From Vannielia litorea (GTDB taxonomy: Bacteria; Pseudomonadota; Alphaproteobacteria; Rhodobacterales; Rhodobacteraceae): a DNA stretch of 64,000 nt. The notes below the pieces were generated by a model. That model did not search any database. It saw only the letters and a program-made list of their open reading frames with translations, and had not been told where the DNA came from. The DNA lies in NCBI RefSeq assembly GCF_019801175.1, contig NZ_JAHVJR010000001.1, positions 1,240,001-1,304,000 on the forward strand, read 5' to 3'. Position numbers and translations under genes: made by a program. Positions 40,529 to 50,079 of the stretch are shown one piece after another (the first letter of the stretch is position 1; each line of letters starts with the position of its first letter).

Positions 40529-42643
40529 GTGAAACAAGCCCTCGCCGACGCCATAGCCGATCGTGGCTACACCTCTCTGACCCCGGTGCAGGAGGCCGTT
40601 GGCGCGCCCGACCACGCCGGTGCCGACATGCTGGTGTCGGCGCAGACCGGCTCGGGCAAGACACTTGGCTTCGGCATCGCCATCGCGCCAACGTTGCTCG
40701 GCGAGGCCGAGGCGTTCGAGCCGGCCGAAGCCCCTCTGGCCCTGGTCATCGCCCCAACCCGCGAACTTGCCTTGCAAGTAAAACGCGAGTTGTCGTGGCT
40801 CTACGCCAAGGCCGGCGCCGTGGTCGCCTCCTGCGTCGGCGGCATGGATATGCGCGATGAGCGCCGGGCGCTGGCACGTGGCGCGCATATCGTGGTCGCC
40901 ACGCCGGGCCGCCTGCGCGACCACATCCTGCGCGGCTCGATGGAGATGCAGGCGATCCGCGCGGTGGTGCTCGACGAGGCCGACGAGATGCTCGACCTCG
41001 GCTTTCGCGAAGAGCTCGAGTTCATCCTCGGCGAAGCCCCCGAAGATCGGCAGACCCTGCTCTTTTCCGCCACCGTGCCGCCCGCCATCGAGCATATGGC
41101 CAAAAGCTATCAGCGGGATGCAGTCCGGATCGAGACCAAGGCCGAGGCCTCCCAGCACGCCGATATCGAGTATCTCGCCATGGCCGTGGCCGAGGCAGAC
41201 CTTGAGCATTGCGTGATCAACGTGTTGCGCTATTACGAGGCCCCCAACGCCATCGTTTTCGCCAACACCCGCGCCACCGTGGGCCGCATCACCACACGCC
41301 TGGCCAATCGGGGCTTCAAGGTGGTCTCGCTCTCGGGTGAGCTGTCGCAGCAGGAGCGCACCAACGCGCTGCAAGCTATGCGCGACGGCCGGGCGCGGGT
41401 GTGCGTGGCCACAGATGTGGCCGCTCGCGGCATTGACCTGCCCAATCTCGACCTCGTGGTGCATGCCGAGTTGCCGGGCAGCCATGAAACCCTCTTGCAC
41501 CGCTCCGGCCGTACCGGTCGCGCGGGCCGCAAGGGCGTGAGCGTGCTCGTCGTCACTCCGCGCAGCAAGAAAAAGGCGCTGCGGGTGCTGGGCATGGCAC
41601 AACTCACCGCCAAATGGGCTGAACCGCCCTCGGCAGAAGCCGTGCAGGCCCGCGATGCCGAGCGGATGCTGGAAGATCCGGTCTGGGAAGAGGCCCCGCG
41701 CGAGGAGGAGGCCGATGCCATCGAACGACTGGTGGAGACCTTCAGTCCCGAGCAGCTTGCCGCGGCCTTCTTGCGCAACTACGCCAGCCAGCACTCCGCG
41801 CCCGAAGAACTCTCCGGCGGCGATCTCAAGCCGCGCCCGCGCGAGGAATTTGGCGCCTCCGTCTGGTTCTCGGTGAGCCAGGGCCGCAATCAGGGTGCAG
41901 AGCCGCGCCGGTTGCTGCCGATGCTCTGCAAGGGCGGCGGGCTGACGCGCGATGACATTGGAGCCATTCGCGTCGGGCCGGATGCAAGCTACGTGCAGGT
42001 CCGCGAGGGCGCGGTGCGCCGGCTTCTCGATCATCTGGGCGAGAGCATGACCATCGAGGGCAGCACCCGTCTGGCGCAGGTCGATGGCCTGCCCGATGAG
42101 TTGAACCGCCCGGCCCGTGGTCCCAAGCCCGGCCCCAAACCTGACCGGAAGGCAAAGTTCGACAAACCCGGCAAGCCCAAACGTGAGCCACGGCCGGAAC
42201 ACCCGCGCAGCGAGGAAAAGGTAAAGGCCCCGGCCCCGCAGCCCGAGCCACATGCCGCCCCGGAGCCTTCGGCAGATCCCAAGCCCGCCCGCAAACCGCG
42301 CCACGGCTCGCCTGCCGCAACCTACCGGAGCGGCGCCTCCGACCCGAGCGCGCCAATGGGTAACCCCCGCCGCAAAGGCCCGCCGCCGCCTCAGGGCAAA
42401 CCGGGCAGCAAGAAAAACCGCGCCCGCGCAGCAGAGGCTGCGCAGGGCGGCGAGGCACGACCGTTCCGAAGTGGCGGAAAGCCTGGTGGCAAACCTGCGG
42501 GCAAGTTCGGCGGCAAACCCGGCGGAGGCCCCAAAGGCAAGTTCAGTGGCAAACCCGGAGGCACGCCGGGCACTGGCTTCAAGGGCAAACCGGGTGGAAA
42601 ACCCGGCGGCAAACCCGCCAGGCCCAAACGTGGCAAAAGCTGA
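40529..42643 (+). CDS. DEAD-box RNA helicase, DbpA/CsdA-like, with GGKPGGK tail
   Basis: A 704-residue ATP-dependent RNA helicase. Core motifs in order: Q-region TSLTPVQEA, Walker A AQTGSGKT, PTRELA, TPGRL, DEAD (VLDEADEML), SAT (FSATVP), then HRSGRTGRAG. A DbpA-type RNA-binding domain lies at about 480-560 (WFSVSQGRNQGAEPRRLLPMLC). The last 150 residues are Lys/Pro/Gly-rich and end in repeats. GTG 40529 is the only suitable start and has no obvious ribosome site, which may keep expression low. Probably acts in ribosome assembly or cold-stress RNA unfolding. Confidence 0.92.
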   Translation: MKQALADAIADRGYTSLTPVQEAVGAPDHAGADMLVSAQTGSGKTLGFGIAIAPTLLGEAEAFEPAEAPLALVIAPTRELALQVKRELSWLYAKAGAVVASCVGGMDMRDERRALARGAHIVVATPGRLRDHILRGSMEMQAIRAVVLDEADEMLDLGFREELEFILGEAPEDRQTLLFSATVPPAIEHMAKSYQRDAVRIETKAEASQHADIEYLAMAVAEADLEHCVINVLRYYEAPNAIVFANTRATVGRITTRLANRGFKVVSLSGELSQQERTNALQAMRDGRARVCVATDVAARGIDLPNLDLVVHAELPGSHETLLHRSGRTGRAGRKGVSVLVVTPRSKKKALRVLGMAQLTAKWAEPPSAEAVQARDAERMLEDPVWEEAPREEEADAIERLVETFSPEQLAAAFLRNYASQHSAPEELSGGDLKPRPREEFGASVWFSVSQGRNQGAEPRRLLPMLCKGGGLTRDDIGAIRVGPDASYVQVREGAVRRLLDHLGESMTIEGSTRLAQVDGLPDELNRPARGPKPGPKPDRKAKFDKPGKPKREPRPEHPRSEEKVKAPAPQPEPHAAPEPSADPKPARKPRHGSPAATYRSGASDPSAPMGNPRRKGPPPPQGKPGSKKNRARAAEAAQGGEARPFRSGGKPGGKPAGKFGGKPGGGPKGKFSGKPGGTPGTGFKGKPGGKPGGKPARPKRGKS
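42475..42640 (+). repeat. Low-complexity GGKPGGK-type repeats in the helicase gene
   Basis: Imperfect tandem units of about 9-12 bases encode G-G-K-P, G-K-F and G-K-P steps, giving a basic, disordered collagen-like tail that can bind RNA. Unit number may vary between strains by slippage. Confidence 0.75.
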
Positions 42644-42655
42644 CGGCGGTCAGCT
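42638..42655 (-). terminator. Terminator of the hydroxyacid dehydrogenase gene
   Basis: AGCTGAC-GGCG-GTCAGCT, 7-base perfect arms, followed in the - direction by TTTT (AAAA at 42635-42638). It overlaps the helicase stop codon. Confidence 0.6.
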
Positions 42656-42660
42656 CATGG

Positions 42661-43533
42661 TCAGTCGAAGGCTTTCAGGCGCTTGATCAGCGAGGAGGTA
42701 TCCCACCGCCCGCCGCCCATCGCCTGAACGTCCTTGTAGAACTGGTCCACGAGCGCGGTGACGGGCAGCGCCGCACCGATCTCGTTGCCGGTCGAAAGAC
42801 AGATATCGAGATCCTTGCGCATCCAGTCCACTGCGAAGCCGTGGGTGAACTTGTCATCCACCATCGTCTCGTAGCGGTTGGCCATCTGCCAGCTGCCTGC
42901 GGCGCCATCCTTGATCACCTGCACCACGGCCTTGGCATCCAGCCCGGCCTTCTGGGCAAAGGCGATGCCCTCGGACAGGCCCTGCACGAGGCCTGCAATG
43001 CAGATCTGGTTCACGCATTTGGTGAGCTGGCCCGCGCCGCTTTCACCCATCAGTTGGCAGTTCTTGGCATAGGCGGCAATGATCTGCTCAGCGCGCTCGT
43101 AGGCGCCCGCATCGCCACCGCACATCACGGCCAGCGCGCCATTCTCTGCCCCTGCCTGACCGCCGGAAACCGGAGCATCGACAAAGCTCACCTGCCCTAC
43201 GTCGGCGGCAGCATACATCTCGCGCGTCACTGCCGCGCTCACCGTGGTGTGGTCGACAAAGACCGTGCCGGGCGACATGGCCGCCAGCGCCCCGTCCTCG
43301 CCCACGCATACCGAGCGCAGGTCATCGTCGTTGCCAACGCAGGCCATCACGAAATCTTGCCCGGCAGCTGCCTCGGCAGGCGTCTTGGCCGCTTTTCCGC
43401 CGTGCTCGGCCACCCACTTCTCCGCTTTGGCATAGGTGCGGTTGTACACCGTCACCTCATGCCCGGCCTTCGCCAGATGCCCCGCCATCGGGTAGCCCAT
43501 TACGCCAAGTCCGAGAAATGCCACCTTCGCCAT
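42661..43533 (-). CDS. NAD(P)-dependent beta-hydroxyacid dehydrogenase
   Basis: A 290-residue enzyme of the 3-hydroxyisobutyrate dehydrogenase/tartronate semialdehyde reductase family. N-terminal Rossmann motif FLGLGVMGYPMAGHL, substrate motif DAPVSGGQAGA and the catalytic Lys region TKCVNQI are present. It could act on 3-hydroxyisobutyrate, succinic semialdehyde (GLYR type) or tartronate semialdehyde; the sequence alone does not decide. Divergent from the penicillin-acylase-family gene, 80-base spacer. Confidence 0.9.
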   Translation of the reverse strand: MAKVAFLGLGVMGYPMAGHLAKAGHEVTVYNRTYAKAEKWVAEHGGKAAKTPAEAAAGQDFVMACVGNDDDLRSVCVGEDGALAAMSPGTVFVDHTTVSAAVTREMYAAADVGQVSFVDAPVSGGQAGAENGALAVMCGGDAGAYERAEQIIAAYAKNCQLMGESGAGQLTKCVNQICIAGLVQGLSEGIAFAQKAGLDAKAVVQVIKDGAAGSWQMANRYETMVDDKFTHGFAVDWMRKDLDICLSTGNEIGAALPVTALVDQFYKDVQAMGGGRWDTSSLIKRLKAFD

Positions 43534-43613
43534 GTCTTTATCCTCCCGCGGGGTTCCATTACGCTTGCAACCTGATTACCCCGCCGGGGCAGAAGGTCAA
43601 CCAAGGGACAGAT

Positions 43614-46076
43614 ATGGCGCGCATCTTTCGCTGGCTTCTGCGGGTCGTAACGGCGGGTCTGCTGCTGGCCTTTTTAGCCGGATGCATCGTCTATTATCTC
43701 GCCTCCCGCTCCTTGCCCGACTACAACGCACGTCTCACCGTGGCGGGTCTGAGCGGGCCGGTCGAGATCGTGCGCGACAACGCGAATGTGCCCCACATCT
43801 TCGGCTCCACCGACGAAGATGTGTATTTCGGCCTCGGTTTCGCCCACGCGCAGGACCGCCTCTGGCAGATCACCATGGCCCGCCGGGCGGCGCAGGGCCG
43901 GCTTTCTGAGCTGTTCGGCGTTCGCACCGCCAAGACCGACGAACTGCTGCGCCGTTTAGGGCTGTATGAGGCGGCCTCGGCCTCTGTGTCTTCGTTGGAC
44001 GCCGAGACGAGGGCCGCGCTTGAGGCCTATTCCGCGGGCATCAACGCCTGGATCGCCACAGTAAATGAGGGCGCACTGGGGCGCGGTGCACCGGAGTTCT
44101 TTCTCTTCTCCCGCCAGATCGCGCCTTGGCGCCCCGCTGACACCGTTGCGATGGGCAAGATCATGGCCTTGCAGCTCTCGGGGCAACTCTCCGAAGAGGT
44201 GCTGCGCGCACGGGTTTCGCTGCAACTGCCCGAGGCCCGGCTGGCAGATATCCTCCCCGATGTGCCAGGCCCCGGCACCGCCGCCCTGCCCGACTACGCC
44301 AGCCTCGTGCCGATCGACGGCCCGCAGGCCCCGTGGCGGCGCTACGCGCTCGACCGGATGTCGCCGGTCAAGCCACGCCAGCTCGCGGGCGCCTCCAACG
44401 CATGGGCCGCCGCGCCAAAACGTTCGGCGGCTGGCGCTGCCTTATTGGCCAATGACCCGCACCTCGAACTGACAGCGCCCACGGTTTGGTATCTGGCCCG
44501 CATCGAGCTGGAGAGCGGCGGCGTGATCGGTGCCACCATCCCAGGCATCCCTTTCGTGCTGTCAGGGCGTTCCGACGCGCTCGCATGGGGCATCACCTCG
44601 TCCTACCTCGACGATCAGGACGTTTTCATGGAAGAGCTTAACCCGGCCAACCCGCAGGAATATCGAACGCCCACCGGCTGGAAGGCCTTCTCGACCAAAA
44701 GCTCGATCATCCAGATCAAGGACAGCGAGCCGATCACCATAACGCTCCGTCGCAGCGAGAACGGCCCTGTGCTGCCCGGCTCCCATTACAATCTCTCCAG
44801 CGTCACGCCCGCCGGCCACGTCGCCGCGTTGGGGTGGACAGCTCTGTCTCCCCGCGACACCTCCATGCAGGCGGCGCTGGGGCTCCAGCGAGCCAAAAGC
44901 ATCGAAGAGGCCATCGACGCGATGGAACTATACATCGCGCCGTCGCAGAACCTCACCATCGCAGAGCCGGGCCGCGTCGCCATGAAGATGGTCGGCGCGA
45001 TGCCCAGCCGTAACCCGCGGCACAACAGCCAGGGCCGGATGCCCGCGCTCGGCTGGAAGGCCGAGAACCGATGGGCAGGCCGCATCCCCTATGCCCGTAA
45101 CCCCGAGTTCGTGGACCCGGTGGGTGGCATCCTCGGCAATACCAACAACAAAACGGTCGATCGCCCTTTCCCCGATCATGTGAGCTACACGTGGGGCGAT
45201 ACCCAGCGCATCCAACGTTGGACCCGGCTGATGCAGACCCGCGAGGTGCACACCCGTGAGAGCTTCATCGACGCGCAGCTCGACACCGTGAGCGTGACAG
45301 CCCGCACCCTGCTGCCCCTGATCGCCAAGGATCTTTGGTTCACTGGCGAGGCCGCGCCTGAAGGCACGCAAGAACGTCAGCGCCAGCGCGCGCTTGAACT
45401 TCTGGCCAACTGGAACGGCGAGATGAGCGAGCATCTGCCCGAGCCGCTGATCTTTGCCGCATGGCTAAAGCACCTGCAGAACCGGCTCATCCGCGACGAA
45501 CTGGGCCCGCTCTCCGCCGAATTCGCCCATCCCGAGCCTCTGTTCCTTGAGCGGGTGTTCCGGGATGTCGATGGCGCGGCCGTCTGGTGCGACGTGACTC
45601 AATCCACCGCGCAGGAGAGCTGCACAGACATTGCCCGCATCGCGCTGGACGAGGCTTTGCTCTGGATCGGTGAGCGCTATGGCACCCAGTTGGAAAGCCT
45701 CCGCTGGGGCGATGCGCACGAAGCGCACCATGACCATGCCGTGCTGGGTGAGGTGCCGGTGCTGAAGTGGATCGTAAACATCCATCAAAGCACCAGCGGC
45801 GGCGATTTCACCCTGCTGCGCGGGCGGACCAAGGGCACCGATCCCGATCCCTATGCCAACGTCCACGGTGCTGGATTTCGCGGCGTATATGACTTCTCGG
45901 ATCCCGACAGTTCGGTCTTCATCACCTCCACGGGCCAGTCCGGGCACCCGCTATCGCGGCACTACGACGATCTGGGCGCGCTCTGGCGGAGGGGGGAATA
46001 CATCCCCATGTCACTCGACCCCGAGCTGGCCCGCGCCGCCAATGTGGGTGTGACCGTGCTGACGCCTGCCGACTAA
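43614..46076 (+). CDS. Penicillin acylase family protein (Ntn hydrolase)
   Basis: An 820-residue membrane-anchored or exported N-terminal-nucleophile hydrolase. Residues 9-30 form a hydrophobic segment that ends in LAGC, a possible lipobox. The precursor should self-cleave before Ser261 (AGA-SNAWA), giving an alpha chain, spacer and beta chain starting with the catalytic Ser; the preceding residue is Ala instead of the commonest Gly. HIFG, DPHLELTAP and GNTNNK regions are conserved. Family members cleave amide bonds of N-acyl compounds, including acyl-homoserine lactones or lactams; the substrate is unknown. ATG 43614 has AAGGGA upstream. Confidence 0.9.
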   Translation: MARIFRWLLRVVTAGLLLAFLAGCIVYYLASRSLPDYNARLTVAGLSGPVEIVRDNANVPHIFGSTDEDVYFGLGFAHAQDRLWQITMARRAAQGRLSELFGVRTAKTDELLRRLGLYEAASASVSSLDAETRAALEAYSAGINAWIATVNEGALGRGAPEFFLFSRQIAPWRPADTVAMGKIMALQLSGQLSEEVLRARVSLQLPEARLADILPDVPGPGTAALPDYASLVPIDGPQAPWRRYALDRMSPVKPRQLAGASNAWAAAPKRSAAGAALLANDPHLELTAPTVWYLARIELESGGVIGATIPGIPFVLSGRSDALAWGITSSYLDDQDVFMEELNPANPQEYRTPTGWKAFSTKSSIIQIKDSEPITITLRRSENGPVLPGSHYNLSSVTPAGHVAALGWTALSPRDTSMQAALGLQRAKSIEEAIDAMELYIAPSQNLTIAEPGRVAMKMVGAMPSRNPRHNSQGRMPALGWKAENRWAGRIPYARNPEFVDPVGGILGNTNNKTVDRPFPDHVSYTWGDTQRIQRWTRLMQTREVHTRESFIDAQLDTVSVTARTLLPLIAKDLWFTGEAAPEGTQERQRQRALELLANWNGEMSEHLPEPLIFAAWLKHLQNRLIRDELGPLSAEFAHPEPLFLERVFRDVDGAAVWCDVTQSTAQESCTDIARIALDEALLWIGERYGTQLESLRWGDAHEAHHDHAVLGEVPVLKWIVNIHQSTSGGDFTLLRGRTKGTDPDPYANVHGAGFRGVYDFSDPDSSVFITSTGQSGHPLSRHYDDLGALWRRGEYIPMSLDPELARAANVGVTVLTPAD

Positions 46077-46103
46077 GGTCTAAGCGCCAATACTGCGAGT
46101 GCT

Positions 46104-46805
46104 CTACTCCCGGTCCTCAAGCGCAGCGCGGGTTCCAAAGTATCCGTAGTCCTTCACGACAAGCGCCAAATCACCGTCGGCGTCATACCCTGCATATACA
46201 TCGGCAGAGAATGTCTCGAAGTTCGGATCGTAGATCAGGACCTGCCTCTCTTCGGCGGCCAGCGTGGCATAGAGCACCTGACCTGTGCTCGCTCCCAACG
46301 CGGTCTTCACCTCCTCCGCATCGAGCGCGGCCACTGCCTCCGGATCTCCCAAAGCAACCAGATCATCTATGCCGAAGTCGAAGTCGAGCGGGTGGCTCTT
46401 TCGGCCGGGTTTCTCCCAAGTGGTGACCTCGGCATCCGAAAACCGCAGCGCGACCATTCCGATCACTTTCGGCGCATCCGCCGGAACGAAGATCTCCACT
46501 TCGAACCGACCCTCGGGCACGTCTAAGTCAAAGGGTGCACGTGTGGGGTCTTCCACTGGATCGGTCAGCGTCAGCCCGCCTGCCCCGATATCGACAGCGC
46601 CCGCCTCGATTACCACGGCGCCCTGCTGCTCCGCATCGCCGGTCACCACTTTCGACTGGGGGAACACTCGGTTGCCGAACGCCTCGCCGATGCCGTCGCC
46701 ATCCCCCCACATGGTCGCCCCGGCCACAAACACCACACCGCCCAGCATCAGCGCGCCCCAGATGGCACCGCCGATCCAGTAATAGTGTCTTTGGCTTTTC
46801 AACAT
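46104..46805 (-). CDS. DUF4241-like protein with N-terminal membrane anchor
   Basis: A 233-residue protein with one N-terminal membrane segment (YYWIGGAIWGALMLGGVVFVAGA) and an extracytoplasmic domain ending DVYAGYDADGDLALVVKDY, the signature of DUF4241. Function unknown. ATG 46805 lies 61 bases from the hflX stop, on the same strand and downstream of it. Confidence 0.72.
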   Translation of the reverse strand: MLKSQRHYYWIGGAIWGALMLGGVVFVAGATMWGDGDGIGEAFGNRVFPQSKVVTGDAEQQGAVVIEAGAVDIGAGGLTLTDPVEDPTRAPFDLDVPEGRFEVEIFVPADAPKVIGMVALRFSDAEVTTWEKPGRKSHPLDFDFGIDDLVALGDPEAVAALDAEEVKTALGASTGQVLYATLAAEERQVLIYDPNFETFSADVYAGYDADGDLALVVKDYGYFGTRAALEDRE

Positions 46806-46866
46806 GATCCGGCCTCCGCTGGTTGCGTGGCACAGGTGTAGCGCCTCGCCGCGCCATGTCCATCGC

Positions 46867-48105
46867 TCAGAGCTTGTCGAACTCGGCCTTCTGCCGGGGA
46901 GACCAGCGCACATCCAGCGCCCAGCCGTCCTCGCCCTGGGTCTCCTGTTCCACCACGTCGCGCTCATGGAGCCAGGCACGCTTGCGGCCCTCGGAAAATC
47001 CAAGGCTAAGGCTCTCCGCACTGCGCGCGCCTTCCAGATGGGCAGTAACGACCTCTTGCAACTCATCCAGCCCCTCGCCCGAGGAGGCAGAGATCACCAG
47101 TACATCCTCGCGCCGGGTCGCCTGATTGCGTAGGGCATCGGCCTGCTCAGGCGCGGCAAGGTCGATCTTGTTCCAAAGCTCCAGCCGCGGCACATCTTCC
47201 CGCACGCCGAGGCTCTCCAGAATGCGCTCGACGTCTTCGGCCTGCTCTTCCGTTGCCGGGCTGGCGATGTCGCGCACATGCAGGATCAGATCGGCCTCCA
47301 GCACCTCTTCCAGCGTTGCGCGGAAGGCCGCGACCAGCTCCGTCGGAAGCGCAGAGATAAAGCCCACCGTATCGGAAAGGATGACCTTCACCCCGCCCGC
47401 CAGTTCGATGGCCCGCATCGTCGGGTCCAACGTGGCAAAGAGCATGTCCTTCGCCATCACCTCCGCGCCGGTGAGCCGGTTGAACAGCGTGGATTTGCCC
47501 GCGTTGGTATAGCCAACCAAAGCAACCACCGGAAACGGCACCTTGGCGCGGGAGGCGCGGTGCAGAGCGCGCGTCTTGGTGACCTTGGAAAGCTGTCGCC
47601 GGATACGGGTCACCGCCTCGTCGATCGCCCGGCGGTCCGCCTCTATCTGGGTCTCGCCGGGGCCGCCCACAAAGCCAAGCCCGCCGCGCTGGCGCTCAAG
47701 GTGGGTCCAGGCCCGTACGAGCCGGGTGCGTTGATAGGAGAGCGCGGCCAGTTCGACCTGCAGCACACCCTCACGGGTGGCGGCGCGGTCTGCGAAAATC
47801 TCCAGAATCAAGCCGGTTCGGTCGAGAAGTTTGACCTTCCACGCCTCTTCCAGATTGCGCTGCTGCACCGGGGTCACCGGCCCATCGATCAGAACGAGCC
47901 CGATATCCTGCGCCGAGATCAGGGCCTTGATCTCATCCATCTTCCCGGTGCCAAAGAGCGTACCGGGCTGCGGTTGGCGCACGTTCACGACCTCTCCCGC
48001 CACCACATCCAGCCCCGGAAGCGCCAGTGCCAGAGCCGTCGCCTCGTCTAAGGCTGGCCCGGCCTCACGGCGCTCGGGGTCTGTCTGGATGTCGGGGTGG
48101 AGCAC
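46867..48105 (-). CDS. hflX: GTPase HflX
   Basis: A 412-residue ribosome-binding GTPase that splits stalled ribosomes. N-terminal HflX domain with the Gly-rich region GPGETQIEADRR, then the G domain: G1 GYTNAGKST, G3 DTVGFI, G4 NKID. The GTG start at 48105 leaves an N-terminus (VLHPDIQTD) a little shorter than relatives, which begin some residues earlier; no in-frame ATG lies upstream before the hfq stop, so a rare start codon is possible. Follows hfq by 41 bases, the common hfq-hflX order. Confidence 0.93.
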   Translation of the reverse strand: MLHPDIQTDPERREAGPALDEATALALALPGLDVVAGEVVNVRQPQPGTLFGTGKMDEIKALISAQDIGLVLIDGPVTPVQQRNLEEAWKVKLLDRTGLILEIFADRAATREGVLQVELAALSYQRTRLVRAWTHLERQRGGLGFVGGPGETQIEADRRAIDEAVTRIRRQLSKVTKTRALHRASRAKVPFPVVALVGYTNAGKSTLFNRLTGAEVMAKDMLFATLDPTMRAIELAGGVKVILSDTVGFISALPTELVAAFRATLEEVLEADLILHVRDIASPATEEQAEDVERILESLGVREDVPRLELWNKIDLAAPEQADALRNQATRREDVLVISASSGEGLDELQEVVTAHLEGARSAESLSLGFSEGRKRAWLHERDVVEQETQGEDGWALDVRWSPRQKAEFDKL

Positions 48106-48146
48106 AAGCGCCCGGGTGGGCCGCTCCGCGGTATCGTGAAATCCCG

Positions 48147-48380
48147 CTATTCTTCACCCTCGTAGAGGCTGATCGGCTGCGCCGGCATGACGGTGGAGAT
48201 CGCGTGCTTGTAGACAAGCTGCGATTGGCCGTCGCGGCGCAGCAGGACGCAGAAGTTGTCGAACCATGTGATCACGCCTTGGAGTTTCACTCCATTGATC
48301 AGGAAGATGGTCACCGGGACCTTGGTCTTCCGCACGTGGTTGAGAAATGCATCCTGCAAATTCTGTTTGTCACTGGCCAT
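48147..48380 (-). CDS. hfq: RNA chaperone Hfq
   Basis: A 77-residue Sm-like protein that pairs small RNAs with mRNAs. Sm1 (TIFLINGVKLQGVITWFDNF) and Sm2 (QLVYKHAISTV) motifs are intact; the length matches short alphaproteobacterial Hfq. ATG 48380 is chosen over the 13-residue-longer start. The small RNA predicted at 25458-25533 would be a natural client. Confidence 0.97.
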   Translation of the reverse strand: MASDKQNLQDAFLNHVRKTKVPVTIFLINGVKLQGVITWFDNFCVLLRRDGQSQLVYKHAISTVMPAQPISLYEGEE

Positions 48381-48537
48381 TTCAATGCCTTGTTCTTGTC
48401 GTTGCCTTCGGTCGTGCACGCATTCAGGAACCTTGCCTCAGACCATGGGCCCCCGTCCACGAGGCCACTATGGAGGCTGACTCTTCAAGATTCCACCCCC
48501 AAATTCAGGCCGCTAACGCCAGTGCGGCAGCCGGGCC

Positions 48538-50067
48538 TCAGGCGCGCCAGAATTCGGGGTTGAGTAGCGCGATGAGTGCGAGTGCCTCGACCCGCCCCAG
48601 CACCATCGCACCTGCGAGCACCGATTTGGCGACATCGGTGATCTGAACGTAGATGATCGCTGCGCCGCCCCCGACTTCGGCAAGTTGCCCTGCGGTCGAA
48701 AGCGCCGAGAGCGAGAGGATCATGGATTGCTCAAAGTTGAGCCCGGTCGCGCCCAGCATGGCCGAAACGCCCGCCAGCGAAATCGCGTAGAGCATGAAGA
48801 AGAGCCATGCGATGTATGCGCCTTGTTTCCGGATATGGCGGCCAAAGCTGCCCCCGGCTCCGCTGACCGAGTTCGGATGCACCAGCCGCTCGATCTCGCG
48901 GTGGCTGTGGCGGTAAAGCGCATAGACCCGCAGCAGCTTTACCCCTCCGGCGGTAGTGGCCACGCCGCCGCCCACAAGGGCCAAGCCCATCAGCACCATG
49001 CCCGGGGTCTGAAGGCCCGACCATGTTTCAGTCCCGCCCCACTCGGCGCTGGTAAAGCCCGTGGTGCTGAGGAAGCTCGCCACCGTAAAGGCCGCACCCC
49101 AGAGCGCTCGTAGCGCCGCGCCCACATCGGCTACGTCATCGACCTCGAAAGCCCCTATCCAGTGCCGCAGGAAGAGCGCCGAGGGCACGAGGATGATGCA
49201 ATAAACCGCCATCCGCGCCTCGATGTCCTTGTAAACGGCACTCACCCGCACCGCCCCCATGCCATAGCCCGGCGAGAAGGTCTTGCGGCTGAAGGCGAAG
49301 ATGAAGAACAGCAGGATGATCGCCTCGCCCAGCAGGCCAGAACGCGCCTGCGAGAGGCCTTCGACCGGGCTGATCCCCGAGGTGGAGAGCACACTCATCG
49401 CATGGCAGATCGCAATGAGCGGTTCTTCGCCAGCCACCACTAGTGCAATCCAAAGCACCCCAGTGAGCGACACGTAAACCGGCCCCATTTGCAACGCCAG
49501 CCGGAGCAGCCGTTCGCGCGGGTCGGTCTGAGCATCGGCATCCAGCACGCGGTCCCGCTTGGCGCCCGACCCGGGCCGCGCCATCGATGTCACTTCGAAG
49601 CCGCCCAAGTTGAGCGGCGCCATGATCGCCGCCGCAGTCACCCAGATGAACAGCCCGCCCATCCACCCCACAATGGCCCGCCAAAGGTGCAGGCTCCCGG
49701 GCAACCGCCCCGGCTCGAAGAGCGAAGCCCCGGTTGTGGTGAGTGAAGAGACCATCTCGAACCACGCGTTGAAGTAGGTCGTGTTCTGGATCGCCTCATA
49801 GAAGGGCCAGGCCAGCATGAAGGGCAGCAGCCCATAGGCCGCGACCAGCGCGGTGAGGTGGCTGCGGGCCAAGCTGCGCGGCTTCATGTGATAGGTGGCG
49901 ATGCCGAGGAATATGACCAAGGTCAGAAAAAGCGTGCCCGCGTAAAAAAAGCTCCGCGCCGAGAGCCAGTCGCGCACTGTGACTGCGTGGAACACCGGCA
50001 AATACATCATCAGGGCGCAGAGCCCCATGAGGATCACGATCAGCGGCAGTTCGAGGATGCGGCGCAC
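48538..50067 (-). CDS. trkH: Potassium uptake protein TrkH
   Basis: A 509-residue inner-membrane potassium channel subunit with about ten hydrophobic segments and four pore-loop selectivity regions (SSLTTTGAS, SVLSTSGIS, SFLSTTGFTS, SALSTAGQ). The GTG start is 12 bases after the trkA stop, so TrkA, its cytoplasmic regulator, is made from the same mRNA. Confidence 0.95.
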   Translation of the reverse strand: MRRILELPLIVILMGLCALMMYLPVFHAVTVRDWLSARSFFYAGTLFLTLVIFLGIATYHMKPRSLARSHLTALVAAYGLLPFMLAWPFYEAIQNTTYFNAWFEMVSSLTTTGASLFEPGRLPGSLHLWRAIVGWMGGLFIWVTAAAIMAPLNLGGFEVTSMARPGSGAKRDRVLDADAQTDPRERLLRLALQMGPVYVSLTGVLWIALVVAGEEPLIAICHAMSVLSTSGISPVEGLSQARSGLLGEAIILLFFIFAFSRKTFSPGYGMGAVRVSAVYKDIEARMAVYCIILVPSALFLRHWIGAFEVDDVADVGAALRALWGAAFTVASFLSTTGFTSAEWGGTETWSGLQTPGMVLMGLALVGGGVATTAGGVKLLRVYALYRHSHREIERLVHPNSVSGAGGSFGRHIRKQGAYIAWLFFMLYAISLAGVSAMLGATGLNFEQSMILSLSALSTAGQLAEVGGGAAIIYVQITDVAKSVLAGAMVLGRVEALALIALLNPEFWRA

Positions 50068-50079
50068 GGGCGGCGGGCC

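Noticed and set aside
42475..42640. Tandem repeats considered as a possible CRISPR-like array
   Set aside because: Units are short, imperfect and in frame with the helicase gene, encoding GGKP steps; no spacers.
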